Assembly (NCBI GenBank): GCA_002917075.1 | Contig: NTMA01000019.1 | Coordinates: forward strand, 248,001-312,000 | Length of the DNA: 64,000 bases | Reading direction: 5' to 3' | DNA from: Hawksworthiomyces lignivorus | Taxonomy: Eukaryota > Ascomycota > Sordariomycetes > Ophiostomatales > Ophiostomataceae | Shown here: one piece after another, positions 1 through 11,600 of the stretch | Layout of the letters: the number at the start of each line of letters is the position of its first letter | Numbering within the stretch: the first letter of the stretch is position 1 | Position numbers and translations under genes: made by a program | The notes under the pieces: generated by a model | Seen by the model: only the letters and a program-made list of their open reading frames with translations | What the model was told of the DNA's origin: nothing | Databases searched by the model: none

Positions 1-500
1 GCGGATTTAAAGCCACTCTGCAAGTCCTTTTTGTAACAGGCATTCGCCAATTTGTGCGAAGTAATACACAGCTGCGAGAAATTGCCGTTGGTGGAGGTCA
101 AAAATGGCTTTTTGAGCATTTATGTAGACGGAAGTAAGGCTGCGTTGATAGAATTCGCAACGCGAGGCAATGAACCACCCTAATTCAATGTATTATGAAC
201 ATATCTCAGTCTCAAATGCCATGCTAAATTAAATGAAGTGGTAAGGAACGATGTACATTGCCGGCGGGAGACAGATGCTCTGCATTAGAGAGAATAAAAG
301 GATAATTTGAGGTCCGTTGGGTAATGCCTGGTAGAATTCATATGAACATACTCTCAAAGAGATATAAAGAGTCGAGCGTATTTTACCATTTTGAAGTCAG
401 ATGAAGAGCCGTGCATACATCTCACACCCGAATATCTCATATCCGATGAGACTGTCGACATCTCTGCGCGATGACACAGACGGTCATTTCGACCTGCGCT
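1..500. other. Left-edge intergenic region
   Basis: I see no convincing coding exon, RNA gene or repeat here. The last part is the presumed promoter and leader of the secreted-protein gene starting at 501. Confidence 0.5.
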
Positions 501-968
501 ATGCGTTCTTTGACTCGATCAGCCGCCGTGGTAGCAGGTCTTGCCCTGTTGGCAACTGCTGCCCCAGTAAGAATGCATTTTGAGCATGGGCGAGCCTAAA
601 TTTTTATTGAATGCAGCTGCAGCAGAGTAAAGACTAGTGACTGACACAAGAGGCTCCCCGTGAACGAAATTAATGGCATCTACGCGTCAACCGTGTGCAT
701 GAAGAAGGCCGCCGACTTTATACGGCTGCAAGTCTTCTCAAACCGCAGCGAGCTCGAAGCGACCGCAGACCCTCCCTGCGCCGCCCTGACAAACGTGACC
801 GCTTCTGCTGGCGACATTGAGGTGCAGACGGTGAAGCTCGCGGCGGCCGACCCAAAGACGGATGTGTCTCCACTCAAGGCCAGGCTCGACGATGCAACCA
901 GCAAATTGCAGCTCGCCATTGCTGGTTTCACGTCTTCAGGAGCCTGTCCGAAGGAGGCTGTGGTATGA
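501..968 (+). CDS. Small secreted protein, two exons
   Basis: Predicted join(501..566, 651..968), 127 aa. Exon 1 encodes a classic signal peptide (MRSLTRSAAVVAGLALLATA then AP), and a GTAAGA donor follows at 567. The 84-nt intron has TGACTGAC branch-like sequence and ends in ACAAG at 650. The join keeps frame and continues RLPVNEINGIYAS. The mature part is about 105 aa with three cysteines (VCMKK, PPCAA, GACPK) and two N-glycosylation sequons (NRS, NVT), so it is probably extracellular. The second half is helical and charged. I do not recognise a family. Small size, signal peptide and an accessory setting fit a secreted effector-like or surface protein, but that is inference. The branch-to-acceptor distance is short, so the exact acceptor is the weakest point. 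Confidence 0.6.
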
Positions 969-3780
969 TTTAAAATATAAATAAATAATAATAATAAAAG
1001 GACAAATCAAATCAAATAGGATAGAATAAATTAGAAGTGAAGGATGTAAATGCAACAAATTCTACAAGAAGCTATACAGTCAAATTCTAGCGCTTTAAAA
1101 AGATCATTGTTTAGTATGTTAAAAAATGAGCCACGCAGGCTCCTAAAGCAACCTGTATGGTGTAGCTAACAAAACCACTACATCAGGTACACTACAACAG
1201 AAAAAAGCTACAACTCTAGGAATTTTTGGTGCTAGCCCAAGTAGAGCCAAATGAGGTACAAAGAGTGAGAATATCACGTCTAACAACTTAATCCGTATCA
1301 GTCATGCGTCAATTCAGGTGCAGTATCTGACTGAGTCCGAATTTAAATTTACATCTGACTAGTAGAGCATCTCTAGCTAGAAGAAAAGAAATCGAATAAC
1401 GAGGAGTCAAGTCCCATGCATAGCAGCCGAAGATACCTACGGCAATAAAATGTTGGTTACGTGCGTGGCACGAGTTAGTAATCGATAGATAGCTAGAAGC
1501 AGAGACCACAGTACTTACTTGTACAATGTTGATAACTGTTATTTGGGTCCCAACAATGTCAGATGATGCACAAATTTCTCAAACCCTAAATAATTGCGGT
1601 TTCTTTTGTCAGCCCTCGCGGAAAATCACGAGTCGACTGGTGGGACAACAGGAAAGAAACCCGAAGGAAAGAAAACCCGCCCTTCACCACCCAGCAATCC
1701 TCAGAAGGATGAACACTTTCAACACTGCACACCCGTAACGCTAAGATGGATGCTCTTTAGATTTATGCAGTATCTTCACTGGCTGCTGGGAAGGCTCCTG
1801 CAGGGAATGGGGAGGAAGGAGGTGAGGTGAGACGAGAGAGGCGATTTAGGGACAGGGGAGTTGGGCAATCAAGGCTGTAAAGGCTGTCAAGGTAGTCCCA
1901 CCTTTGGATGACAGGTATTCGTCTCTCAGAGCCGATGATGAAGTCTTCCGCCAACGATAGCACTCCATTGAGGAGCCTGCTGGATGCTAGGTGGACTAGA
2001 AAGACATGTACTGAGGCGCTTCAACTGAATTGCCAAGCGGCAAGGAGACCAGGCTACAGTAGTGGACGGTGATCTGGAAGACGATATACACTTGTTAGTC
2101 GGTACTATTAAAAAGGCAACAAATACAATTAGCGGTAGAATTTAGGTCAAGACACACCAGTCATCAGCAGTCGGTTCCGAGTGGCAAGCCTATATTAATG
2201 TTGTCTTTGAGTCAGTGAGAAGAGAAGTCCTTGGGTGTTGGGATCCAACTCCATGCAGGAGCAGAAGGTGAAAGAGTCCGCGAGTGTTGAAGAGAGATGG
2301 TATCAAAGGATTGAAGCTAAATGAAATTGGAGAGAAGAGGTCAAGGACTAGGCATGATGGGCAGTCTCTGAACCGAGACATTAGAGGATACGATGTTGAA
2401 AAGGGTCAGAGACAGCTGGGAAATCTGAGAACCATCGAGGGATAAGAAAGCTTTCAAAGACCTCGCTGTCTGGTATAAACAAACAGGCACTTTCTACGAA
2501 ATACAGACATGAGCTTGTGCCAGAAGCAGTGGCGACCAGACAGAGTTTCGATCGTAGTATCTTAGGAATGAACGAAGGTAGTTACTCTCGGTCCATTCTA
2601 CGCATATCGCATTTTTTATTTTAAAAGGCAATTGCCTACTTGATTCTGGGTCACAACAGTAGTTTCCCTCACGATTTTGATGGAAGAACAGTTTTTATGG
2701 CAGGAGTTACCTCCCCTTCCCTCATTATTTATTATACGCTGTTGCTCAAATATACAGTCCAGACGACTATTTGATCTCAAAGAGGAAGAAACACCATGGA
2801 GACCTCCTCCTCCTTGACGTCCATTAATGCATGCTCTCTCAGCTATAACGCCATTTCCAACACATCGATAGCCACAGAAGATCAACGACTCCTTCAGCAA
2901 AATTCCAACAAAGGAAAGCTCTTTCTTGACCACCTGCAGACGCCGAGGATGTCGTACACACTAGCCAGGAGACGAGTGACCATCCAATTAAGCATTAAGC
3001 ATGGCTCTTTACTTTCGTTTGATCAGGCAGATTGCCGTTCCACTATTCACTATCATTGATTATTCTTTTTTTTTTCTACACTCTGTAGCCTGTATAAGTT
3101 GGGAACATGGCCAACAGTCTTATGGGATGCGATACTCCTATGTGGTTTAGAGGCACACAATCATTTGATATTAATATACATACTTAGGAATATTTCAAGG
3201 GCCTGGAATTTGTTCCAGTAAAATTTGAGGCCAAGACAGCCTCCTAGACAGCGGCATACGAACTTGCGCTGAGTTATGCTGTTTTGAATGAGAAGACAAA
3301 AAAATAAGAGAATTTGTCTTGTCACATTAATTACATATATTTGCGTCATGGTGACGCTCGTAACCTGCCCCAGAATCTTTGAGCTACAACGTTAAATATT
3401 CTAATTTTATTCGTTCTTAAGAAGAGAAGCAGAATTTTTTTTAAAAATATATTAGCCCTATGTATACGACGTCACACAAGAGACCAATACCTACAGAAGC
3501 AGGGCGTAGGTGGATTTCTACTGAAAGGAAAAACAGCGTACTTCTGAGCGAGGCGTTTTTCTCGTTCGTGACTGCGGAAAAGGTACAAATCATAGAGCTA
3601 ATGACCACCGCGCTTACAACCGCTAAGGCGGCGCGGCTGCCGTCAGGTGCCCTGCAGTTTAGCGGGCTCGCGTTCGTCGCAGAAGAGCTGATCGTGTGCA
3701 GCGGGCTGTCTACAGGAAAGGGGCCTCTGGCGAGCTAATACGCCACGGCAAGGCTAGCCGAGCTACACGGGCAGCTCCAC
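969..3780. other. Intergenic, no supported gene
   Basis: AT-rich sequence begins right after the stop at 968 and looks like a 3' end. Only short open frames without recognisable motifs occur between 1300 and 3740, and none has a coherent exon structure. Homopolymer T runs occur near 3066. Confidence 0.5.
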
Positions 3781-4798
3781 TCACATTCCGCGGGCCGTCA
3801 CAAAGCGGTCCCAGTAATCGTAACAATCTCTCTTGTAAGGCTCTGTTTCTAAAACCAGCGGCAAGTACTTGTCCTCCCAGGCTTTCTCGAACATGTAGCC
3901 CCACACCCAACGAGTCTTGCAGTATTCCCAATATGCCGGATACCAGCCAGACTGTTGCCAGTCGATGACGGCTGCCACACGTGGGCAGTCTTTTTTTCGG
4001 CTACGTGGTGTGAGAATAATGTTACTGGAGTGCAAGTCGGCGTGCGTGAAAACAATAGGAACATCGTCGGGGAGGTGGGAGCGATATGGGTGCGGTGAAC
4101 GGCCCTTCCACGGTTTAAGGCGGCGGGGACCAAACGTTGATGTAAACCAATCGTGGAACTCTAAGACCGATGTGAAGGGTCCATCAGTAACAGTGCCTGA
4201 GTTGACGAAGATTGTATCTAACAGGGGTTGGCCAACGACGTTGCCTGAAGGAAGGCGAGGTGCCCTAGCACGATGGTGGGGGCTCTCCTTCACAACTTAT
4301 GGGATCACGGCAGTCCTACCTATGAACGGGGAGTCGGAGAAGAGCGTCTGTGGAAGGCTCCTCCAAGTAGCAACAAGATCTCGCAGCTCTCCGCATACAG
4401 ACATCTTCTCTCCCTCAGTCAGGTCTTTCCAGCTCTCTTCCAAGGTCGTCCCCTCCACAAGCTCCATGTATATAAACCCCTGCCGCCCATCATTAGACCA
4501 GCCGTATACCTCAGGCACAGGGACTTTGGGCAAAAACTTCCGTATCATAAACAGGCATTGCGCCTCTGCTACAAACACCAATGACCCGTACTTAACCAGA
4601 GAGGCCAAGTGACGAGAATTTCACTACCGGTGGTCGGGTAAGCTCCTTAGCACGCCCGCCATGTTGGCGGAAGCCCTCTTCTCTCACTGCCTCGGGGGAT
4701 GGGAGCGTAATGGTACTTGATGACCCCTGTCGAGTAAAGAAACTGGATTCCGAGATAATGACGTTCTCGCCTCGAGGAATTTGATTCGCTATCTCCAT
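3781..4798 (-). pseudogene. Aminoglycoside/choline-type phosphotransferase, frameshifted
   Basis: This is a fungal APH-like small-molecule phosphotransferase fold gene (PF01636-type). The best start is the ATG at 4798 (MEIANQIPRGENVI). The reading runs through LPSPEAVREEGFRQHGG to KFSSLGL, then meets TAA at 4594-4592. The family-like sequence resumes one frame over as LVKYGSLVFVAEAQCLF and PKVPVPEVYGW, so one extra base sits in the CTCTCT-like stretch at about 4596-4604. Downstream, a 75-nt intron (4245-4319, GTAGGA...TTCAG) removes an in-frame stop and joins FIG to NVVGQPLLDTIF in frame. The kinase-like core is intact: the HADLHSSN loop (HxDxxxxN) and IDW metal-binding motif are both present. 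The normal C-terminus ends at 3781. Everything except the single frameshift is well preserved, so this is either a young pseudogene or a sequence error. Substrate is unknown. Confidence 0.75.
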
Positions 4799-5244
4799 GG
4801 GGTATTGGATAGCGGTTAATGGGAACAGGTTAAAATTAGTATGGAGATATCCAACATATGTTAGGCGCTTAGGTGTAATACAGAACACGCGTGTTGCAAT
4901 TTATCTCCACATAGATCCAAATTATGTAAGATAACCATTAAAATGTCTGCCTTCGAACATGTCATAGCACAAACCAACATTGCGACTTCCTACTTATCCC
5001 TTCCGCCTTCATCAAGTTGTGGTTCTTGCAGCACACAGTTTTGAGACCATCCTTTTTCTTCAAAATTCTAGACTTCAACTTCCACTCCGTAGCTCAAATC
5101 TCAAGTTGATCCTCACACAAACATCTGACAATCGCCGAACTTCATCCTTCTCACAACAACCGCACAGCTCACACCTTGAGTTCCCCAAACTTATTTTTTA
5201 CATCGCTCCATTAACAAAATTATCAACTCTTGGTCTATGGTGCC
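4799..5244. other. Spacer between two divergent pseudogenes
   Basis: About 450 bp separates the starts of the minus-strand phosphotransferase and the plus-strand F-box-like gene, so it probably holds both former promoters. A CT/CA-rich leader-like stretch lies at 5000-5220. No other feature is supported. Confidence 0.4.
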
Positions 5245-6657
5245 ATGTCTTCAATATCACTAGGTGAGAAGCAACGGGATTCAAGATGGTATAGTTTACC
5301 TGCAGAAATCCGACTTCTTATTTTAAAAGCTCTGATACAAGACGATTGCCCAATGGCCCGCCTGGTTACAGTGTCTCGAGAATGGCAAAGAGAATTTGAG
5401 CGACATATCTTCGCTCGAATCAAAGTGACGCCATCACGCTTCGTTGATTTTAGTTCGATGATTCATCGCAATCGGGCTCTCGTTCGCTATATTTGGCTTT
5501 GTTTGGAACTTGATGACTATGACTGCACCAAGTGCGCACCTGTCGGTGGAAATTATTCGGATGAGGAGTTGGTATAGATGTTTTTTATTAGCGATATAAA
5601 TGGCTGTCCTATCACCACGATATTCTAAAACCTGTTTTTGGCTCTCGGCACATGGGATCCTCACGGCGAGTTGATACTCGATATTAGTATCTATTCGCCT
5701 AGTGATTCAAAGCATTGGTTTAAATATCTGACCTTTATACCCGACAGCCCTTCAGATACGTTAGGTGGTAGCTGCCTAGAGCAGAAGATGTCAAATCAAG
5801 TCTATAATGACCCTCAGCATGACTGGACTGCTGGTGGTCTTCGACACTCTGCTCTGCGTAGGGCTGTCTATAAAGTTTTCCATTCAATTATGGACGATGG
5901 ACCGTTTGATAATGATCAGTTAGAATTCGAATGGTGGGATCAGCTTCCATCGGTCCCGGCAGTGACCAATTTACTTCTCCGGCAACAGAACCGCCAGAGA
6001 TGAAGCCAGGCTCGCTAGCACATATGTTTGTCCGTTTCCCCAGACTCCAAGAAGTCCACTACGAGCCCTGGAGGGAATTGGGCCTTTGTCAGAGAGCTAC
6101 AGACCGAGGTGAGCATTGTTACATACCTGCCTATGTTTTTTTACTCGTTCTCATTCGTCCAGATACTATATTGTTAACAATTTGCACTTGGTATCTAGAT
6201 TACTAATATCTTTTGGGGTCGATTCGACGTTTTAACACGAATCTTAAGAGACTTGTGATCTTCGAGAACTTTAATCAACAGTACCCAGTTGTGATGCAGC
6301 GGTTCCTAGACGGGGTTGACTTGGCCGAATGCCACAGTACCCGCATCCCGGACCCAGCTGTTAGCCGGACGATCGCGCTTGCCAGCCTCAAGCTGGAGAA
6401 TCTCGCAGCATCCTTTATTGTAGGCGCTAGCCATTTCTTCGAGACCGAACACTCTTGGGGAGTGGCCAAGGTTAACTTCGCTTGCGCTTATTTCGAAACT
6501 GCTCACGCCTGACGAGAATTCGATCGAGATTAGAGATATGCTTCAGGCAGCGGCGGCAGTGGCCGCAAAGATTGGAGATTTGGAATGGCCGAAAAGGTTT
6601 GGCGGCGCTATTCAAGTGGAAGTCCTGAAGCAAATGAGATGGGACACGGAGGCATAG
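5245..6657 (+). pseudogene. F-box-like protein, multiply broken
   Basis: The start at 5245 gives MSSISLGEKQRD followed by an F-box-like segment, LPAEIRLLILKALI. Later conserved-looking blocks include VRYIWLCLELDDYDC, SPSDSKHWFKYL, FVRFPRLQEVHYEPW and NLKRLVIFENFNQQYP. They are interrupted by TAG at 5575-5577, TAA at 5626-5628, a one-base loss near 6001, TAA at 6204-6206 just after a plausible intron (6109-6198), and a frame change near 6455-6470. Past that last change a clean segment (TSLALISKLLTPDENSIEI) runs to the stop at 6657. No AG acceptor exists where an intron would be needed to skip the first two stops. I assign the family from memory of similar fungal F-box proteins, without a search. 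Several independent lesions make a real pseudogene far more likely than error. Confidence 0.75.
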
Positions 6658-7518
6658 GGTTACGGGGTCAGGCATGGAAGCACGGCGTTATGGCAGCATC
6701 TCGAAAACAGTTGTGAGTGATATTGTAAGACACGACGGGCTGTGGTGCGGGTGGCTACTTTTGTATTGGAATAATAAGAAACTGGATACAGAAAGGAGTT
6801 GCTCGTCAAGTTGAATTTCATCGATTTATTTATCTACTTCTTCACGTTTCTGGGGGGTAACATATTCAGCGGGATTTACTCCGTAACAGCTATATGGAAT
6901 TTGGAGGAAGGTGAAAGCTCGCAAGAAGATAACTTGAATTACGTATGTCTATGCTCAACTGAGAACCAAGATCACAGACTGTCACAAAAATAGGTGTGCC
7001 AGGACAAACACGATATAAAATGTGAGTTTTCAAGTTACGTTACAAAAGGTGGCACCTCCCGGGCGTTGTGGACGTTGTCCGCGTTGACGGCAGCAGCAGC
7101 AGAAGTCAAGCGGAGAAACGAGCTGCTTTTGATACTGTGCTGTTGGGTCAGCAGGGAGACCAACCCCAAACTTCATCAGAGCCAGGAAAACAAGTCTGCA
7201 CGCTATTGGGACTGGAATATCAGCCACTGAGCTCCTGCCTAAACGGACAACGATGAGAAGCCGGCTGCAGTGCATTAAAAAAAGAACATCACAGAGATAT
7301 GTGGTGAAACTGAGAAATTCGTCTGTCGCTGCCCAGGGGGCCGATTTGTGCGACTCGCTCTTGAGCCCTCACCTAGCGCCGCCAGGACTATTCATATACA
7401 TGCTCGACGCATAGACTATTGTTGCAATAAACTAATATCAAATGCCTACGTTCGAATGGTTTTTCTATCTATCTGAAGGACGATGAGATTAACCCAAAAA
7501 AATAAAATAAAATAAAAT
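6658..7518. other. Intergenic, no supported gene
   Basis: The first 100 bp may be further decayed 3' sequence of the F-box pseudogene. One copy of the 9-bp motif TACTCCGTA lies at 6877-6885. No coding exon is convincing. Confidence 0.4.
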
Positions 7519-7524
7519 AAAAAA
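7501..7524 (-). terminator. Pol III T-run terminator of U6
   Basis: On the minus strand the U6 3' end runs into CCAATTTTTT followed by repeated ATTTT units. A run of six T at 7524-7519 is a standard RNA polymerase III stop. Confidence 0.75.
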
Positions 7525-7690
7525 TTGGTAGCGTCTCTTTGATAAGCAGTGTCATCCTTAGTGCAGGGGCCATGCTAATCTTCTCTGCTGTAGAATTTGT
7601 TAGTTGCTGGATTCGAACTCGGGACCTTCAGAATTGAGGAAAGTTCAACCTACTATCGTTTCAAATTGACCAAATGCCCGAAGGCAGAAA
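7519..7690 (-). ncRNA. U6: U6 spliceosomal snRNA with an intron
   Basis: On the minus strand exon 1 (about 7690-7654) has a TGCC-TTCG-GGCA 5' hairpin, then GGTCAATTTGAAACGATA. Exon 2 (7587 to about 7519) starts CAGAGAAGATTAGC and continues GGCCCCTGCACTAAGGATG, the unmistakable U6 core. Between them is a 66-nt mRNA-type intron (7653-7588) with donor GTAGGT, branch ACTAACA and acceptor TACAG. Splicing restores AACGATACAGAGAAG, so the intron lies inside the catalytic ACAGAGA box, after its first A. The spliced length of about 106 nt is normal. U6 pairs with U4 and U2 and forms the spliceosome active site. The gene is transcribed by Pol III. The promoter is split: a TATA box upstream and a B box inside the intron. 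The exact 5' and 3' ends are estimated to within a few bases. Confidence 0.93.
7609..7619 (-). promoter_or_regulatory. Intronic Pol III B box of U6
   Basis: Minus strand AGTTCGAATCC matches the TFIIIC B-box consensus GGTTCGANNCC except at the first base. It lies within the U6 intron. It resembles a tRNA T-loop, but no tRNA can be folded around it. Confidence 0.8.
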
Positions 7691-7710
7691 TTTACCCAGT
7701 TATCTTAGCT

Positions 7711-7716
7711 TATATA
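7711..7716 (-). promoter_or_regulatory. TATA box of U6
   Basis: TATATA lies about 25-30 bp upstream of the inferred U6 5' end on the minus strand, the usual spacing for a Pol III U6 promoter. Confidence 0.7.
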
Positions 7717-8603
7717 GTTTAGACCAGTCTCTTCCCCAAAATCCAACGCAATTACTCCGTACTCACCTTATTATTATCTAAACCAATGCATAATGCAACT
7801 TTCTATCATATTTTGTTGAAATAATCAGTTCTGATGTTACTTGTCAATTCTGCATGACTTCCTCACCGCTGACATGTTTTGTGACTTTTTGTTGTGGCAT
7901 TTTTTAAAACAGTTCAATCCTTAATGCAGCTGTATGCTCAAGGCTGTTAGTCACCTCGTTCCTCCTATTCCTTAATATCTGACCACGTCGAACACGGATG
8001 CGACAATAAGCAACTGTAGGCTTTACCAATTTTCACGAGATCGCATTCAACATGTGCAGCTACTTGCATGAGCTGAGGCACGAGTCTACTCACTTACAGT
8101 GGGTCGCGAAAGCGGCCATCGGAGCACAAGCGCCTTACTGGATCCTCGCGCTGCCAGCCCCGTGCAGCTGTGCCTTCTAGAGGATTATTTTAACAGAACT
8201 TGTGCTGTGCTAAGTGATCCTTCCCTAAGGGAAATCCGGACGAGGTGGTGAAGTGGCCCGGCGAACGAACGGTGGCGGGATTTTGTCCGCCGTTGAGCGA
8301 GTTGGATATGACGGATAGCTGGTGCGCCCGTATGTGGTTGGTTGCTGCACAGGGTGAGGAAGCTCATCTGCATAAGGCCTGGCCGCCTCCATTGCCGCTG
8401 CTGTCATAGGTCTCAACATTCTTTTACTCAGATTTCGACATAAGTTCACAAAAATCTACCTTTTTTTTTGTTTGCAAGGAAAAGTATCTGTGTCCAACGA
8501 ACATGCGCGGGGTGCCTTGCGTTTTTCTGATCCATCTCGATCATCATTGGTTGGTGAAACGAGAGCTCGCACCGAAACAGTGAGGCTGTGAGGGCGTGGA
8601 ATC
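7717..8603. other. Intergenic, U6 upstream and NLR gene promoter
   Basis: It contains one TACTCCGTA at 7753-7761. Both strands were read and no coding exon or further RNA gene is supported. Confidence 0.45.
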
Positions 8604-11600
8604 ATGTCGTCAGCTAAAGTCAGCAGCGACATTATTCTTCTTTTTCTGTCAGTGGAACACGATTGTCTATGCATCATTTCCAAGATGAAGAGGGTTCTCC
8701 CGATCTTCAAGGGGAGCGGAAGGAAATCTCGGGCTGTCCAAAACGTTAAAATAAGTGGCCAGGGGCGAGAGAGCAGCGACACGTTATCCAAACCACCGCC
8801 CATTTGCATTTCAAACGAGTCCGGCCCTCTTACAAGTTCAGAGAATGTTCCATCTTTCCCTGATGGAATTGAAGTCTGGCATGATTGTCATGATGCCACA
8901 GTCGACATTTGCTTTATTCACGGCCTGACTGGAAACCGAGACAAGACATGGCTGGCCAACGGACAGTCGACGCCGTGGCCGAAGACCTTCCTTCCACCCA
9001 AACTCCCGAAAGCTCGTCTTCTCACATACGGCTACGACGCGTACATAGTGCAAAAATCAGCTACTTCGGCTAATCGGCTGATCGATCATGCGACGAATCT
9101 CCTGAATGACTTGACGAACGACAGAGCTTCGTGCAATGCTTCCTCTCGCAGACTTATCTTCGTCGTCCATAGCTTTGGCGGCCTTGTTTGCAAGGAGTCG
9201 ATCCTACTATCGCGCAACAACCCCGAGCCTCATCTCCGCAGTATATTCAATTGTGTTGCTGGGGTCATCTTTATGGGCACCCCTCACAAAGGGTCCTGGA
9301 TGGCAGACTGGGCGTGCATTCCAGCTTCGGCGCTTGGGCTTCTTAAGTCTAGTAACAAGTCGCTGTTAGCAACCTTGGAAACAGATAACCAATTACTAGA
9401 GTCCATTCAAATTAAGTTCTTGTCGTTGGTCCGAGAACTTCGCGAAGGCGGTCGACTGCTCGAAATCACATGCTTCTTTGAAGAGCTAGCTCTGCCAGTT
9501 GCTGGGCACGTTGTGTCCAAGGATTCCGCGACCATTGATGGCCATACCTCCATCAGCGTTCACGCAAATCATCGCGATATGGTCAGATTTATTTCTCCAG
9601 AAGATACCGGCTTCAAAAGGCTGCTTGGCGAGTTGATAAGGTGGGAAGGTCTGCTCACGTCAGCTTCGAGTAGCCAACATGCTAAAGGAGCCATGCCGTT
9701 TCCCTTGAAGACTCCTGACGCTGCCCGCGCTGAGGGACGCGGTGCTGCCGTGCCGTGTCATTATATACCGCTGTCTAAGAACAAGCATTTCGTTGGGCGA
9801 GGAGAGACATTAGATCAACTCCAACGAATATTTTTTATCGAAAACGATACTCAGAAGGCAGCCGTTGTCGGGTTGGGTGGCGTTGGCAAGACCCAAGTGG
9901 CTCTTAAGTTCGCATACTGGGCAAAAGAGAATAAGCCAGAGTACTCGATCTTCTGGGTACCGGCGCAGAGCCATGCCAGCTTTGAACAGGCATATATCGA
10001 AATAGCAAGGAAGCTCCGAATCCACGAAGTTGACAAAGGCGAAGACGTTAAAGACTCCGTACGAAGGTACTTGAGCTCCAAGGCGGCTGGTCCGTGGCTC
10101 CTTGTCGTAGACAATGCCGACGATATGGACATACTCTTCGGGTCCTCAGATGCACTGGGCTGTATCAGTCAATATCTCCCCGAGAGTGAGGACGGCCTGA
10201 TATTGTTTACTACACGCTCCCGAGATGTTGCAGTGTCCGTTGCGAGTAGCGATGTGATTGTGCTGCAAGAGATGGATTCCCAGGAAGCGACAGGCCTTTT
10301 AGAAATGTCATTGATTCGAAAGAGCTTGCTCCATGATGAGGTAGCCACATCCGAGCTACTAGACGAACTTACATATCTTCCTTTAGCGATAACCCAAGCG
10401 GCGGCCTATATGAACAGAAACCAGATGTCGATCACAGAGTACACCAAGTTGTTACGAAGCGCAGAGCAGAACATGATTGATCTGATGAGCAGAGAATTCC
10501 GCGACAGCACTCGATATACAGGCTCACAGAATGCCGTTGCAACCACATGGCTCGTGTCCTTCGACCAGATCCATAAATCCGACCCGGCGGCTGCCGAGCT
10601 GCTGTCATTTATGTCGTGCATCGAGCCCAAGGCAATACCGCGGTCTATTCTTCCTCAGCTGGGGTCAGAAGAACAGATAGTTTTCGCGATTGGCACGCTC
10701 CGTGGATATGGTTTTGTGGTCAGCCGAGGCGGCGACGAAGTGTTCGACATACACCGCCTAGTACATTTAGCCACACGAGTATGGGTTCAAAAGCAGGGCC
10801 TCGCAAGACAGACAGCAGAAAAGGCAACATGCCATCTCGCGGAAATCTTTCCCTATGATTCTTATGAGAATCGCAGGTTGTGGAGGGAGTACATGCCGCA
10901 TGCCCTCAAGATACTGCAGGAGCAGACAGAACTTGGCATAAAGGAGAGGTATGATCTATTTACTCGAGTCGGACAGTGTTTGATAGAGGACGGGCGTATC
11001 AAGGAAGGCTTGAGGTGTCTTCAGGAGTCTTACCAATGGAGGAAGACGCACCTGGCTGAAGACAATCCTTACCGGCTGGCTTCACAACATATGCTGGCAT
11101 TGGCCTATCTAGCCAACGGACAAGCAAAGACAGCAATCAACCTGCTTGAGCTTGTGGTGACGATAATAGGAGGTATACTCGTTGATGACCACCCAAACTC
11201 ATTAGCAGTAAAATACGCGCTTGCAAGTGCCTACCAAGCCGAAGGGCTGGTGATGGATGATTCCAGACTGTTTAACCTTGTTATAGCAGTAAAAGAAGAA
11301 GCTATGGCTGAGGAACATATTTCTCAAGTGATGTCGCAGTTTGCTCTCGCTCAAGCCTACCACAAAGATGGACAAATAAGAAAAGCAATCCCATTATTTC
11401 AACATGGGGTAACAGTTATGGAAAATGCACTCCCCGAAGACCACCCTAATCGGCTCGCCTCACAACACATGCTTGCCCGAGCCTACTTAGACGACAACCA
11501 AGTCGAGAGAGCTATCGAGCTGTTTGAATATATTACTACAATACAGACAAAGATATTGGCTAAAGACCACCCCGATCGACTCACCTTACAACACGAGCTT

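Noticed and set aside
3460..3738. 92-codon plus-strand frame
   Set aside because: No motif, signal peptide or intron partner; it lies just beyond the phosphotransferase relic's 3' end and looks random.
7600..7640. tRNA gene suggested by a T-loop-like string
   Set aside because: No acceptor stem or A box surrounds it. It is the B box inside the U6 intron.
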